64,000 nucleotides of DNA. It comes from [Clostridium] hylemonae DSM 15053. GTDB taxonomy: Bacteria; Bacillota; Clostridia; Lachnospirales; Lachnospiraceae. Positions 1-9,338 of this stretch are shown one piece after another. The stretch covers positions 2,418,001 to 2,482,000 of the forward strand of contig NZ_CP036524.1 in the NCBI RefSeq assembly GCF_008281175.1, written 5' to 3'. The notes below the pieces were generated by a model. That model did no database searches and was not told the DNA's origin. It saw only the letters and a program-made list of their open reading frames with translations. Position 1 is the first letter of the stretch. Each line of letters opens with the position of its first letter. The position numbers were made by a program, and so were the translations under genes.

Positions 1-1
1 A

Positions 2-427
2 GACAATCACTTAAACCATCGTATCATCATACATGAAATGGAACGTACCCACGAATCTGCAAGCATGCATCTTCGCAGCATTCTTTCTGAACTGGAACAG
101 GAGTATTCCGGACTTAAAAAGGGGATCTTCATCTCCAATGACACCCACGCCAATATCCTGCTCAACCTTATCGTCCGAAAGTACGGAACACTCCCCGATG
201 ACTTTCTTATCATCGGTTATGACGGATCGCCCGTCTCAAAAGAGGCGGTCATACCGATCAGTACAGTCGGACAGCAGATCGACAAGATCGCCTTCGAGGC
301 AGTAAGCCTTCTTGTGACACAGATGGACGAGCGAAAAAAAAGAAGACCTGCCCCTTTAAGGGAACCGGTCCACAAGATGATCACGCCCGTCCTGATACGC
401 AGGGAGACGACCGAAGACAGAGACTGA
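2..427 (+). CDS. LacI-family transcriptional regulator, C-terminal part
   Basis: The reading frame is open from the window edge to the TGA at 425-427, so only the last 141 residues are visible and the start lies upstream. The visible part has the type-I periplasmic-binding-protein fold of LacI/GalR regulators: a stretch resembling 'GIFISNDTHANILLN', then 'FLIIGYDGSPVSKEA', 'ISTVGQQIDKIAFEAVSLL', and a conserved-looking tail ending in 'TPVLIRRET'. These match the usual order (effector-pocket strand, GYD, QP-like helix, LI.R.S tail). The DNA-binding domain and neighbours are outside the window, so the effector sugar cannot be inferred. A hairpin terminator follows directly. Confidence 0.85.
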   Translation, partial: DNHLNHRIIIHEMERTHESASMHLRSILSELEQEYSGLKKGIFISNDTHANILLNLIVRKYGTLPDDFLIIGYDGSPVSKEAVIPISTVGQQIDKIAFEAVSLLVTQMDERKKRRPAPLREPVHKMITPVLIRRETTEDRD

Positions 428-434
428 GATCCAG

Positions 435-475
435 GCCCGTGACGGAAGAAATTTCCTCTTTCACGGGCTTCTGTT
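435..475 (+). terminator. Rho-independent terminator after the LacI-family gene
   Basis: GCCCGTGA (435-442) pairs with TCACGGGC (461-468), followed by a T-rich stretch. It starts eight bases after the regulator stop codon. Confidence 0.7.
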
Positions 476-483
476 ATCCCTGC

Positions 484-1065
484 TCACACGTTCTTTCTGT
501 ACAGTCCGTGCCTGTTGCAGCAGGCATAGATGAATCCATGTCCCCGCTTCGTGAATCTGGCCTCCGCGCTCTGCTCCGGATACAGCTTGACAAACTGCAC
601 GTGACTCGAGGTGGCATAGACAAGAAATGAAAGATAATGTGTTTTGTCCATCTCGTGTTCCATGCAGACATAGAATTCCCCGTCCATATCCCGCACCTGT
701 ATCTCATGCCCCGCACATTCCTCTTCTGGCTCCATCGCCGGCAGGAGAATTCCGCAGCAGCTGTAAGAGCCGTTTCCCATGGCCTGTATCACATTTCCGC
801 AGAGCGGACATACGTAGAATGATATTTTTTTCATGTTTCCCGAACGATTCCTGTTCTCAGCATATTCTCCGTTCAAAAGTTCTGCCAGAGAGACGCCGAG
901 CGCAGAGGCAAGCTCTGTTATGATGCCCACATCCGGGAGCCCCTTTCCCGTCTCCCACTTTGATACGGTCTTATCGCTGACACATACAGATTCTGCCAGC
1001 TGTCTCTGCGTATATCCTTTTCTTTCCCTTAATTCCTTTATTATACTTCCTGTGACATAACTCAT
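484..1065 (-). CDS. XRE-family regulator with cysteine-rich C-terminal region
   Basis: 193 residues. Residues 1-65 form a Cro/C1-type helix-turn-helix ('IIKELRERKGYTQRQLAES', 'VSDKTVSKWETGKGLPD'). The rest carries a CPLCG zinc-ribbon-like knuckle followed by paired cysteines (SCC, ACC). The start is placed at 1065 because AGAGG sits just upstream; an in-frame start at 1125 is possible but has no better site. Lachnospiraceae carry many regulators of this build (HTH plus a zinc-ribbon tail), and their targets are generally unknown. It stands alone between two hairpins, so its regulon cannot be read from context. Confidence 0.8.
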   Translation of the reverse strand: MSYVTGSIIKELRERKGYTQRQLAESVCVSDKTVSKWETGKGLPDVGIITELASALGVSLAELLNGEYAENRNRSGNMKKISFYVCPLCGNVIQAMGNGSYSCCGILLPAMEPEEECAGHEIQVRDMDGEFYVCMEHEMDKTHYLSFLVYATSSHVQFVKLYPEQSAEARFTKRGHGFIYACCNRHGLYRKNV

Positions 1066-1140
1066 GATATTACCTCTTTCTTTTTCTGATAGGTTTATCA
1101 TACGCCGCCGGGCCATATTGTTCAACCTGCGGAACGTAGA

Positions 1141-1175
1141 GCTGCCGCTGTGATATTTATTATCACAGCGGCAGC
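1141..1175 (-). terminator. Perfect 15-bp hairpin downstream of the hybrid kinase operon
   Basis: GCTGCCGCTGTGATA and its exact reverse complement flank a TTTAT loop. It lies five bases past the stop of the large kinase (minus strand) and upstream of the XRE gene. There is no strong T tract on either side, so it may act as an mRNA 3' end or a weak terminator. Confidence 0.6.
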
Positions 1176-1179
1176 ATTG

Positions 1180-4100
1180 TCATATCCAATCCGGCGGATC
1201 CGTCAGCTGATGCATGATATCCAGCAGCCGCCCGATCTCCAGCGGCTTCGTCACATGCTCATTCATCCCGGCCTGCTTCGCCCGGTAAGCATCATCCACA
1301 AAAGCATTGGCCGTAAGTGCGATGATCGGTATGTCCGCGGCATCCGGTCTTCCCCCCGCAGCGGAGAGGCTTCTTATTGCTCTTGCGGCGCTGTACCCGT
1401 CCATGACCGGCATCTGTATGTCCATCAGGATAAGAGCATATGTACCCGGAGGCCTGGCAATGAACGTATCCACCGCCTCTTTTCCGTTGACGGCACAATC
1501 CGCCGCAATACCGTTCATAGAAAGCAGATCCACCACGATCTCCCGGTTCAGCATATTGTCTTCCGCAAGAAGAACACGCATCCCCGGCGCAAACTCACGT
1601 ACCGGACGGCTCCTGTCTTCCTTTTTCCCGCTCTCCGGAACGCCTTTTGCCTGTACGAACTTTAAGTATACGGTGACCGTAAACTTCGTGCCTTCATCGA
1701 GCCTGCTGTCCACCTGTATCGTTCCGTTCATCATCTGGACAAGGTTCAGGGTGATCGCCATGCCAAGCCCTGTTCCCTGAATCTGACTGACGCGAGAGTC
1801 TTCCGCGCGCTCAAAAGGCAGGAACAGTTTGTCGATAAACTCTTTTGACATACCGATCCCGTCGTCCTCCACGACAAATTCAAAACAGCCCACTCCTCTT
1901 TCACCTGACAGTTTCTCCTCCAGACTGACCGATATATGACCGCCCTCCTGCGTATACTTCACTGCATTTGAGAGGAGATTGATCAATATTTGTTTCAGTC
2001 TTACTGTATCACCATACACTGCGCTGTGCTTTCCTTCTTTCCTCGTCACCGTGTAATGCTGGCTTTTCTGTTCAACGTCCGGTCTGACTATCTCCGACAC
2101 TTCCCTGAGAAAGCTGTCCAGCACGATCACATCCTCACTTAGACTCATATTCCCGGACTCTATCTTGGACATGTCGAGCACTTCATTGATCAGTCCGAGA
2201 AGATGTCTGCCGGAGAGATCGATCTTGGACAGGCAGTCCGCAATACGTTTTTCATCCCCCGTACTGTTGCGGGCGATCTCCGCCATTCCCATGATCGCAT
2301 TCATGGGTGTGCGGATATCATGGCTCATCCTTGACAGAAAGTCCGATTTTGCCTGATTCGCCCTGTTCACAGACGCATATGCCTCTTCCAGCGCGCACTT
2401 CGCTTTTTTCTCTTCCTCATAATATTCCAGATCTCTTTGCTTCTCCGCGCTGATATTGCGGAACGCGAATATGGCAGTCTTCCCGCTGCCGCCCCCCGCC
2501 GCCGTCAGATGGACTTCCATCCGTATCCAGTACGAAGATGTCCTGTTCCTGAATTCTACCTCCAGATGGCCATTTCGCTGTGCAAGTTCCCGGAGAATGC
2601 TGTCTCTTTCACATATATCGGCAACTTTACCTCTGTCGGCGTCAACCACATCCTGCAGGATATAGCCGTACAACTCTTCGGAATAACAGCCGGTGCGCGC
2701 CATTGTATTCCCCCTGCCGGCCTCCGGAAGACGTACGGCATAGTAGCTGTCCTTCTGCAGATCCACGTAGAATATACTGACATATACATCATTGATCGCC
2801 TGCAGTGCGGACTGATTCATGCGGAGACGCTCACTGCTCTCCGACAGCTTCGATTTCATCTTGTGTATATTATTAAGAGCGCCCACCACCCGGTCCGGTC
2901 TGCCTTCCTCCGTCATCAGCCTGCTGTTCACCCGGTGCCAGACAAACTCACCCGGACGGCCCCCAGGCGTAGAACAGCGCACCTCAAATACTTCCGAACG
3001 TCCGTTGCATATATTGTCGATCACCGTAGCTACATCGTCCGGATGTACGATCTCATGTTTCAGCAGCTCCTTCGAGTAATCTCTGATCTCGTTCCGGATG
3101 ACCCCCTGTCCGGTCCTCGGCTCATAACTGATGAACCTGTCTTCGTCCATCAGATATTCAAACATCACTGCTGAACTGACCTCCATCGCCACCCGGTACA
3201 TCTCATGCTCCCGGTCAAGCCTCTGCTGCAGTATTTTCCGCTCTGTGGCATCTACCACTGTCCGCTGCAGGATATCGTCCCCGTCAGGCGTCACCCCTAC
3301 GATCATACTCGTTCCGTCCATCCAGCGGATGGAGCCGTCCATACGCCGCACGCGGTATTCGCAGTCCCTGCGGTCTCCCACATCCTGGAGCATACTGTAT
3401 ATATCATACAGAACTTTCCGGTCTTCTTTAAGGACCGCGCCCATCACGCCGTCATGCCAGTCTCTGCACCCGGTTTCCATGTCGGCGTACCCCATGATCT
3501 CTATCACCGCCCTGTTCAGCGATATGAGACTGAAACTATTGTCCCGGTGCCTGACAAAACGTATGATCCCGCACGGAACGGTCTCGTAAATACTTGTGAG
3601 AAGGCCGGTCTGCTCTCTCAGGCGCTGCGCATCCTCCTCGGACCGTGTAATATCCAGATAAAGACTGTTCACCATCCAGTTCCCGTCCGCATCCCTGGCT
3701 TTTTTCCCGCTGTCGATGACCCATTTAAGGCTTCCGTCTTTACAGCGTACCCTGTATTTGGTCGAATAAACGAGACCGCCGTCCTTAAACGCCTCGGCAC
3801 AGTCTGCAAGCGCCTTCGGCAGGTCGGGAGGATAGACGTTTCCCACCGCAGAGCCTCCGGTCGCTTCCATGAACTCTTCTACCGTGTATCCGAAAAGAGC
3901 TGCCGCCTCTCTGCTGACAAAGGCAAAGGAATATGTATCGTCGTCATTGCTGATCTTAAGCCCCCCTGCAATGGAGGACATGATCACCTCCAGCTGCCGG
4001 TTCCTCTGTTTAACTTCCTCCTCAAGACTTGAAAGCTGCTCCTGAATATATTCATAGGACTGTTTTCCTATTTTATCCGGAAATTTCTCTCCGCCGACCA

Positions 4101-4521
4101 TCTCCTGGTATGGGTTTGAGCAGTGGATATGCGCACATTTCAGTCCGTCCTCTGTCTCCTGAAACACGTATGTCACCCGCTGGTGCACTCTCAGGTACAT
4201 TCCGGCGCTCGGGTCTGTCTCGATCCACATACGCCCCGTCACTATATAGACCCCGTCTGCCGGACAGACGACGTCATATTCTTCTTCTGATATGTTACAT
4301 TTGGGGATGGCGCCTTTGTAATTTAAGAACCGCTCCACACATGCCTCCCGCCCTGAAACGTATTCCTCTTCCCCCGCCCCAAGCCAGGAAATCTGAGGAG
4401 CGAAACAGGCCGTGACGCCCTCTGTATCATTTTCGCAGTAATGCATATGCATAAGGGCGCTGGCCAGCTTTTTTGCCTCTTCTATATGTCCGCCGAATGT
4501 TCTGTCTCCTTCTTGTATCAC
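1180..4521 (-). CDS. Hybrid sensor histidine kinase/response regulator with N-terminal SnoaL-like domain
   Basis: 1113 residues, apparently cytoplasmic (no membrane segments seen). Order: a SnoaL/NTF2-like region (about 10-140), a short coiled coil (150-175), PAS-type sensor domains (about 180-295, 305-430, 440-555, 575-695), HisKA with the phospho-acceptor in 'RMSHDIRTPM' (His734), HATPase_c with N box around Asn852 and G boxes DDGIGM and GTGLGM, then a receiver domain with acidic pocket 'LLAEDN' and phospho-acceptor Asp1034 in 'LMDIQMPVMDG'. It starts 17 bases after the second kinase ends, so the two are almost certainly co-transcribed. No DNA-binding output domain or separate regulator lies nearby. 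The ligand is unknown. Confidence 0.93.
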   Translation of the reverse strand: MIQEGDRTFGGHIEEAKKLASALMHMHYCENDTEGVTACFAPQISWLGAGEEEYVSGREACVERFLNYKGAIPKCNISEEEYDVVCPADGVYIVTGRMWIETDPSAGMYLRVHQRVTYVFQETEDGLKCAHIHCSNPYQEMVGGEKFPDKIGKQSYEYIQEQLSSLEEEVKQRNRQLEVIMSSIAGGLKISNDDDTYSFAFVSREAAALFGYTVEEFMEATGGSAVGNVYPPDLPKALADCAEAFKDGGLVYSTKYRVRCKDGSLKWVIDSGKKARDADGNWMVNSLYLDITRSEEDAQRLREQTGLLTSIYETVPCGIIRFVRHRDNSFSLISLNRAVIEIMGYADMETGCRDWHDGVMGAVLKEDRKVLYDIYSMLQDVGDRRDCEYRVRRMDGSIRWMDGTSMIVGVTPDGDDILQRTVVDATERKILQQRLDREHEMYRVAMEVSSAVMFEYLMDEDRFISYEPRTGQGVIRNEIRDYSKELLKHEIVHPDDVATVIDNICNGRSEVFEVRCSTPGGRPGEFVWHRVNSRLMTEEGRPDRVVGALNNIHKMKSKLSESSERLRMNQSALQAINDVYVSIFYVDLQKDSYYAVRLPEAGRGNTMARTGCYSEELYGYILQDVVDADRGKVADICERDSILRELAQRNGHLEVEFRNRTSSYWIRMEVHLTAAGGGSGKTAIFAFRNISAEKQRDLEYYEEEKKAKCALEEAYASVNRANQAKSDFLSRMSHDIRTPMNAIMGMAEIARNSTGDEKRIADCLSKIDLSGRHLLGLINEVLDMSKIESGNMSLSEDVIVLDSFLREVSEIVRPDVEQKSQHYTVTRKEGKHSAVYGDTVRLKQILINLLSNAVKYTQEGGHISVSLEEKLSGERGVGCFEFVVEDDGIGMSKEFIDKLFLPFERAEDSRVSQIQGTGLGMAITLNLVQMMNGTIQVDSRLDEGTKFTVTVYLKFVQAKGVPESGKKEDRSRPVREFAPGMRVLLAEDNMLNREIVVDLLSMNGIAADCAVNGKEAVDTFIARPPGTYALILMDIQMPVMDGYSAARAIRSLSAAGGRPDAADIPIIALTANAFVDDAYRAKQAGMNEHVTKPLEIGRLLDIMHQLTDPPDWI

Positions 4522-4538
4522 ACTGTTATCCCCCGCAT

Positions 4539-6959
4539 TTATTTCCTTTTTTCCGTTTTCATGCCGATTCCGGACGCTTTGTCATTCCTGAGTCTCCACG
4601 CGGTACAGTTGGATAGTATTTTTTTCAGCTGCTCCATCGACACAGGTTTTGACAGATGTCCGTTCATGCCTGCCAGACTCGCCTTTCTGACATCCTCTGC
4701 AAATGCATCGGCAGTCAGCGCGATGATCGGCAGCTCTTCGATCCGCTCCATTCCGCAAGCACGTATCTTTTTCGCGGCCTCATACCCGTTCATGACCGGC
4801 ATCCGCACATCCATCAGGACAACGTCATAATAGAGCGCCGGATGGGAACATACCGCGTTCACTGCCTGTTCTCCGTTTTCCGCGCATTCCACCTGTGCTC
4901 CGAGCAGCTTCAGCATCTCCCCGGCGATCTGTCTGTTCAGCTCATTGTCCTCCACGAGCAGCACACGAAGTCCGGCAAACATCTCGCTGTCACAGTGCGT
5001 TTCTGCCGGTTTCGTCAGCGCGGACGCATCACACTTCGTAAGATACAGAGTTATAATGAATTTTGAGCCTTTTCCGTACTCGCTCTCCACCTGGATATCT
5101 CCGTCCATCATAGAGACCAGATTCCTGACGATCGTCATCCCAAGGCCTGTGCCTGCGATTTTGCTTATCCGGCTGTCATCCGCACGGCTGAAAGGCTCAA
5201 ATATATGTTCTACATATTCCGGTTTCATACCGATGCCGTTATCTTCGACCGTAAACTGGTACGTGCCGACCTGGTTCTCCTCTTTTTTGAGTTCCCGAAG
5301 GGAGAGAGAAAGCATCCCTCCCTCTTCCGTATATTTGGATGCATTGGCCAGTACATTTACAAGTATCTGGTTGATTCTGCCCGCGTCTGCAAGCACCCTT
5401 GCATGTATCTCTTTTTCAACATGGACCACAAAGGTCTGATGCATCTTTTCTGTCGTCACTCGGAACATTTCTGCCACTTCATCCACCAGTTCACAGAGGT
5501 CAGCCTCTTTTTCCGCCAGCTCAAACGTACCGCTCTCGATCTTGCTCACATCCAGCACCTCGTTGACAAGCGACAGCAGCCGCTCACCGGAACCGGCGAT
5601 CGTCTTCAGATACTCCTTGATCTTCTCCTCATTGCCTGTATTCATCAGGGCCAGTTCTGTCATTCCGATAATGGCATTCATCGGCGTGCGTATGTCGTGG
5701 CTCATCCTGGAGAGGAAATCACTCTTGGCCTGGCCGGTCCGCTCCGCCTTTTCAAGCGCCTCCTCCAATATCTGCTTTGTTCTCCGCTCTTTTTCAATTG
5801 TCTCTTCCTGTATCCGCCGTTCCTCATCGATATTTCTGGAAAGCGTGATCTCGATCAGATCATCCGTATGGGGACTTTCCACTCTGACCACCTGTGTGAA
5901 GTTCCAGTGATATACTCCGTCCGCCCCGAGATGAGGCACTTCCATGGACACGATGCGCTCACCGCCAAGATACGTATCTATGAGTGCACTGCGCCTGAAC
6001 TTTCCTATAAATTCACTGCGGTAGTCAGGATGAACCGTGTCCAGTTCAAATTTGATCAGATCGTCAAAACAGCCTGTATCCTCCGGCCTCTTAACCTGAG
6101 ACCGCTCATATTCAAGCATGTGATAGGTATTCTGCGTCAGATTGACGGCGATGAGCATCTGGTACGCCGCTTTTGCCGCTGTCGCAAGCTGGCTGATCTC
6201 CACGTTGAGCTGCTGCTCCATCAGAAATTCTTCATGGACATCGTGAAAGACAAGCACGCACCAGCAGTCCTCCTCACGGCCGATTCTCGCCGCAGCAAAT
6301 TCCGCCATACGGTAGCTGCCGTCAGGAGACAGACGCCGCAGACGCTTCGTGATCCTCTTCCTTCCATGCTCAAACGCATGAAGCATCGCCTCCCTGGAAA
6401 AGTGTGCGTTAAACGTTTCCAGGTCATCCGGGTGCACCGTCTTCTCGGCATAACTGCGGTTTTCCACTCCAAAACAGCCCTGTTCCGGTATGTCTGACCA
6501 AAGCATATCTCTCTGGCAGTTAACGTAATGATCCGCCGTCAGATTGGCGATGATGCATTCGTCAAATACAGTCACAAGGCTCTGTGCGTACATATGTTCA
6601 ATTTCCCTGAATCCCTGTTCTTCCTCCCGGTTCATTCTGTGCGGGGCTGCCGTCACCACAACGGCCCGAATGTTTCCATCCCAGTTGATCCGGGTTGCGG
6701 TCACATCAACAGTCGTATGAAGAAGCGGATCCGGGCATACGATATGGTTGGACGTTCTTTCTCCCAGCCCCTGCAGGGGGCAGCAGCCGCACACCTCGGG
6801 CCATACATCATGGCATTTGGCGCCGAGCGAAGCCCTTCCCCGCCCGGTCTCTCTGCAGCGCTTATTAAAATACAGCAGCCTGTGTGTCTCTTCTTCAATA
6901 ACATAAACGCTCATATCAGTCAGCGCATCGAGTAATTCAGCCAGATTGTCGGCAGACAT
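4539..6959 (-). CDS. Hybrid sensor histidine kinase/response regulator
   Basis: 806 residues and first gene of the two-kinase operon. An N-terminal PAS-like domain rich in cysteines (residues 30-62, including CGCCPLQG) is followed by two PAS regions (about 125-245 and 265-380), HisKA with His421 in 'RMSHDIRTPM', HATPase_c (DNGIGM, GTGLGM) and a receiver domain with Asp717 in 'LMDVRMPVMNG'. The kinase core closely resembles that of the downstream 1113-residue protein, suggesting gene duplication with exchanged sensor modules. No transmembrane helices are apparent. The CxxC-like cluster in the first PAS domain could bind a metal or report redox state; that is inference. Confidence 0.93.
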   Translation of the reverse strand: MSADNLAELLDALTDMSVYVIEEETHRLLYFNKRCRETGRGRASLGAKCHDVWPEVCGCCPLQGLGERTSNHIVCPDPLLHTTVDVTATRINWDGNIRAVVVTAAPHRMNREEEQGFREIEHMYAQSLVTVFDECIIANLTADHYVNCQRDMLWSDIPEQGCFGVENRSYAEKTVHPDDLETFNAHFSREAMLHAFEHGRKRITKRLRRLSPDGSYRMAEFAAARIGREEDCWCVLVFHDVHEEFLMEQQLNVEISQLATAAKAAYQMLIAVNLTQNTYHMLEYERSQVKRPEDTGCFDDLIKFELDTVHPDYRSEFIGKFRRSALIDTYLGGERIVSMEVPHLGADGVYHWNFTQVVRVESPHTDDLIEITLSRNIDEERRIQEETIEKERRTKQILEEALEKAERTGQAKSDFLSRMSHDIRTPMNAIIGMTELALMNTGNEEKIKEYLKTIAGSGERLLSLVNEVLDVSKIESGTFELAEKEADLCELVDEVAEMFRVTTEKMHQTFVVHVEKEIHARVLADAGRINQILVNVLANASKYTEEGGMLSLSLRELKKEENQVGTYQFTVEDNGIGMKPEYVEHIFEPFSRADDSRISKIAGTGLGMTIVRNLVSMMDGDIQVESEYGKGSKFIITLYLTKCDASALTKPAETHCDSEMFAGLRVLLVEDNELNRQIAGEMLKLLGAQVECAENGEQAVNAVCSHPALYYDVVLMDVRMPVMNGYEAAKKIRACGMERIEELPIIALTADAFAEDVRKASLAGMNGHLSKPVSMEQLKKILSNCTAWRLRNDKASGIGMKTEKRK

Positions 6960-7049
6960 AGGCTCATCTCCTTATCCCGGTCAGTATCCGTCTAATAATA
7001 TATGTCCATTATACACGGTAAGCCGTGAAATAGAAAGCTCTTTCTAATG

Positions 7050-7790
7050 TCACCGGCCCGGCCGCTCTTTCTCCACAAGCCTGCCGACAAACTCTGTCTC
7101 CGGGCTGTAAAGCAGTTCTTCGGGCGTACCGTACTGCTGTATCTTTCCCTGGTCCATCACAAGAACTTTTGTGCCGAGGTTCAATGCTTCCGATATATCA
7201 TGTGTCACAAAAAGTATGGTGATCCCGGTCTTCTGATGGATCCGCTTAAGCTCTGTCTGCAGCTGACCCCTCGTTATCTCGTCCACTGCTCCGAACGGCT
7301 CATCCATCAGCAGAATATCAGGAGACGCCGCAAGCGCCCTGGCGATGCCGACCCGCTGCTGCTGTCCCCCGGACAGTTCCTGCGGGTACCGCCCCCTAAG
7401 TTCTTCCTCCAGGCCGACGATTCCCATCCACTTGCTCACTGCATCCTTTGTCTTCTTTTTGTTCTTTTTATTCAGCAGATTCGGCACATAGGAAATATTC
7501 TGCTCCACTGTCATGTGGGGGAACAGGACACTTCCCTGGATCGCGTAACCGATATTTCTGCGCAGTTCGATCATATTCTCGTTCCGGATGTCCCTGCCGT
7601 TCACAATGACTGTTCCGCCGCTCGGTTCCACAAGTCCGTTGACCATCTTAAGTATCGTCGTCTTGCCGCACCCCGAAGAACCTATGATCGTGACAAACTC
7701 TCCCTGTTCGATCCCAATGCTGAATCCTTCAATGATCGCCCTGTCTCCATATATTTTCTTTATATCCCGGTATTCTATCGCTCTGCTCAT
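7050..7790 (-). CDS. OpuC/EgtV-type ABC transporter ATP-binding protein
   Basis: 246 residues, a complete ABC ATPase: Walker A GSSGCGKT near residue 37, Q-loop, signature LSGGQQQR, Walker B ILLMDEPFGAVD and the H-loop 'FVTHD'. It is most like the ATPases of quaternary-ammonium importers (ProV/OpuCA), but is short and lacks the C-terminal CBS pair common there. It is the last gene of a four-gene minus-strand operon, 9 bases after the permease/binding-protein gene, its evident partner. Substrate is most likely a betaine, carnitine, choline or ergothioneine-like compound; the ATPase itself does not decide. Confidence 0.93.
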   Translation of the reverse strand: MSRAIEYRDIKKIYGDRAIIEGFSIGIEQGEFVTIIGSSGCGKTTILKMVNGLVEPSGGTVIVNGRDIRNENMIELRRNIGYAIQGSVLFPHMTVEQNISYVPNLLNKKNKKKTKDAVSKWMGIVGLEEELRGRYPQELSGGQQQRVGIARALAASPDILLMDEPFGAVDEITRGQLQTELKRIHQKTGITILFVTHDISEALNLGTKVLVMDQGKIQQYGTPEELLYSPETEFVGRLVEKERPGR

Positions 7791-7799
7791 AATGACCTC

Positions 7800-9335
7800 C
7801 TACCTGAGTAGCCCCGACTCTTTTAAAAACTGTTTTGCCACATCCGCCGGCTCCATGCCCTCTGCCTCAACCTTATTGTTAAGCTCGGCCATCCGGGCAT
7901 CTGTGAGTATTCCTGCCACCTTGTCAAACACATCCTGCAGCTGCGGATGCTCTTTCAACACCTCGGAGCGCACGACGTTGCCGCACATATAGGACGGATA
8001 GAACTGCAGATCATCCTCAAGCACCGTCACGTCGGAGGTGCTGAGCTGTCCGTCCGTAGTAAAGATGATCACTGCGTCGATCTTCCCCTGGTTGACCGCC
8101 TGATATTTAAGCCCTATATCCAGATCCATCGTATTGCCGAACCGGAACCCATACGCGTCACAGAGCGCGTCATATCCGTCCTCCCGCTCAAAGAAATCAT
8201 ACTCTGCTCCAAACGTAAGCTTATCCGCCACCTTCTGCAGATCAGAATATGTCTTCAGACCATACTGCCGCGCTGTCTCTTTTCTCACTGCGAGCCCGTA
8301 CGTATTGTTGAACCCGTACATTCCTTCCCACTGCATGCCGTATTTATCTTTGTATTCCTTCTCCATATCTTCAAACAGATCTTCCGTATACAGACCGTTC
8401 TTTTTCAGCACCATATTCCACCCCGTACCGGTATATTCCGGATAAATGTCAAACTCTCCTTTTTCCATTGCAGGCTGGATGTTCGACGTGCCGCCGCCCA
8501 CTCCCTGGGTCACCTCCGTCTCAAGCCCGGTATCCTGTTCGATCAGAAGACTGAGCATTTCTCCCAGAATATACTGTTCCGTCATCGGCTTGGTCGCGAT
8601 CTGGATCGTGTCCTTCTTATGAAAGTTCAGCGCTCCTGCCACGATCAGCGCAAGACAAAGTACGGCCGCCGTCACTTTTACCGTCCTGTTTTTTCTCTTT
8701 GCCTTTCCCCGAGTGCGCTGCATACTCTTCTCCGCGATTCCGAGAATGAAGTCGACAACGAGAGCGAGAACCGCGATCAGGAGACTTCCCGCCATGGTCA
8801 TAGCCGTATTGTTCGTCGTAATGCCGCGGTAGATCGCCACGCCAAGCCCTCCCGCTCCGATAAATGAAGCGATTCCGGCCAGCGCTATCGTCATGGTGAC
8901 CATATTCCGGATACCCGACATGATGACTGGCATGGCCAGCGGTATCTTGATCTTATAGAGCATCTGGAATCTCGTGCTTCCCATTCCTTTTGCCGCCTCC
9001 AGAATACCGGCGTCAACATTCGTGATACCCGTATGGGTGGCCCGCACCATGGGAAGCAGCGCATATACCGTGAGCGCGATGACCGCTGTGACATTCCCGA
9101 CCCCCGAAAACGGTATGAGAAATCCAAGCATGGAAATGGACGGTATCGTATAGAGAAAACCGATCACTCCAAGCGTCGGCCTTGACGCCCTTTCGTATTC
9201 GCTGATCAGGATTCCGGAAAGTCCGCCGAACATAATGGCGATCAAGATCGCGATCAGTGATATCTCCAGGTGTTCCAGCAGCAGTTTTGCAAAGAATTCT
9301 CTGCGTCCTGCCAGCATATTCCATATATTCTGCAT
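7800..9335 (-). CDS. Fused permease and substrate-binding protein of OpuC/EgtU type
   Basis: 511 residues. The N-terminal ~210 residues are an ABC permease with several membrane helices and the EAA-loop 'EAAKGMGSTRFQMLYKIKIP'. A further membrane segment (about 222-240) leads into an extracellular OpuAC/ProX-type binding domain (about 245-511; 'GVGGGTSNIQPAMEKGEFD', 'YPEYTGTGW', 'IDAVIIFTTDG'). This permease-binding fusion occurs in OpuFB-type osmolyte importers and in the ergothioneine importer EgtU. It is coupled to the ATPase and sits 3 bases after the PNPOx/ferredoxin gene. Because its operon partners are redox- and NAD-related, an antioxidant-type cargo is worth considering beside osmolytes. 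Confidence 0.92.
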   Translation of the reverse strand: MQNIWNMLAGRREFFAKLLLEHLEISLIAILIAIMFGGLSGILISEYERASRPTLGVIGFLYTIPSISMLGFLIPFSGVGNVTAVIALTVYALLPMVRATHTGITNVDAGILEAAKGMGSTRFQMLYKIKIPLAMPVIMSGIRNMVTMTIALAGIASFIGAGGLGVAIYRGITTNNTAMTMAGSLLIAVLALVVDFILGIAEKSMQRTRGKAKRKNRTVKVTAAVLCLALIVAGALNFHKKDTIQIATKPMTEQYILGEMLSLLIEQDTGLETEVTQGVGGGTSNIQPAMEKGEFDIYPEYTGTGWNMVLKKNGLYTEDLFEDMEKEYKDKYGMQWEGMYGFNNTYGLAVRKETARQYGLKTYSDLQKVADKLTFGAEYDFFEREDGYDALCDAYGFRFGNTMDLDIGLKYQAVNQGKIDAVIIFTTDGQLSTSDVTVLEDDLQFYPSYMCGNVVRSEVLKEHPQLQDVFDKVAGILTDARMAELNNKVEAEGMEPADVAKQFLKESGLLR

Positions 9336-9338
9336 TCT

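Noticed and set aside
1150-4032. Several plus-strand frames of 150-275 codons within the first hybrid kinase
   Set aside because: All lie antisense to the kinase and show no recognisable domain.
5205-6497. 430-codon plus-strand frame inside the second hybrid kinase
   Set aside because: It is antisense to a fully supported kinase and has no domain or RBS; its length follows from codon bias of the real gene.
7800-9335. Two separate genes, permease and binding protein
   Set aside because: The frame is continuous and this fusion is a known architecture, so no frameshift or join is needed.
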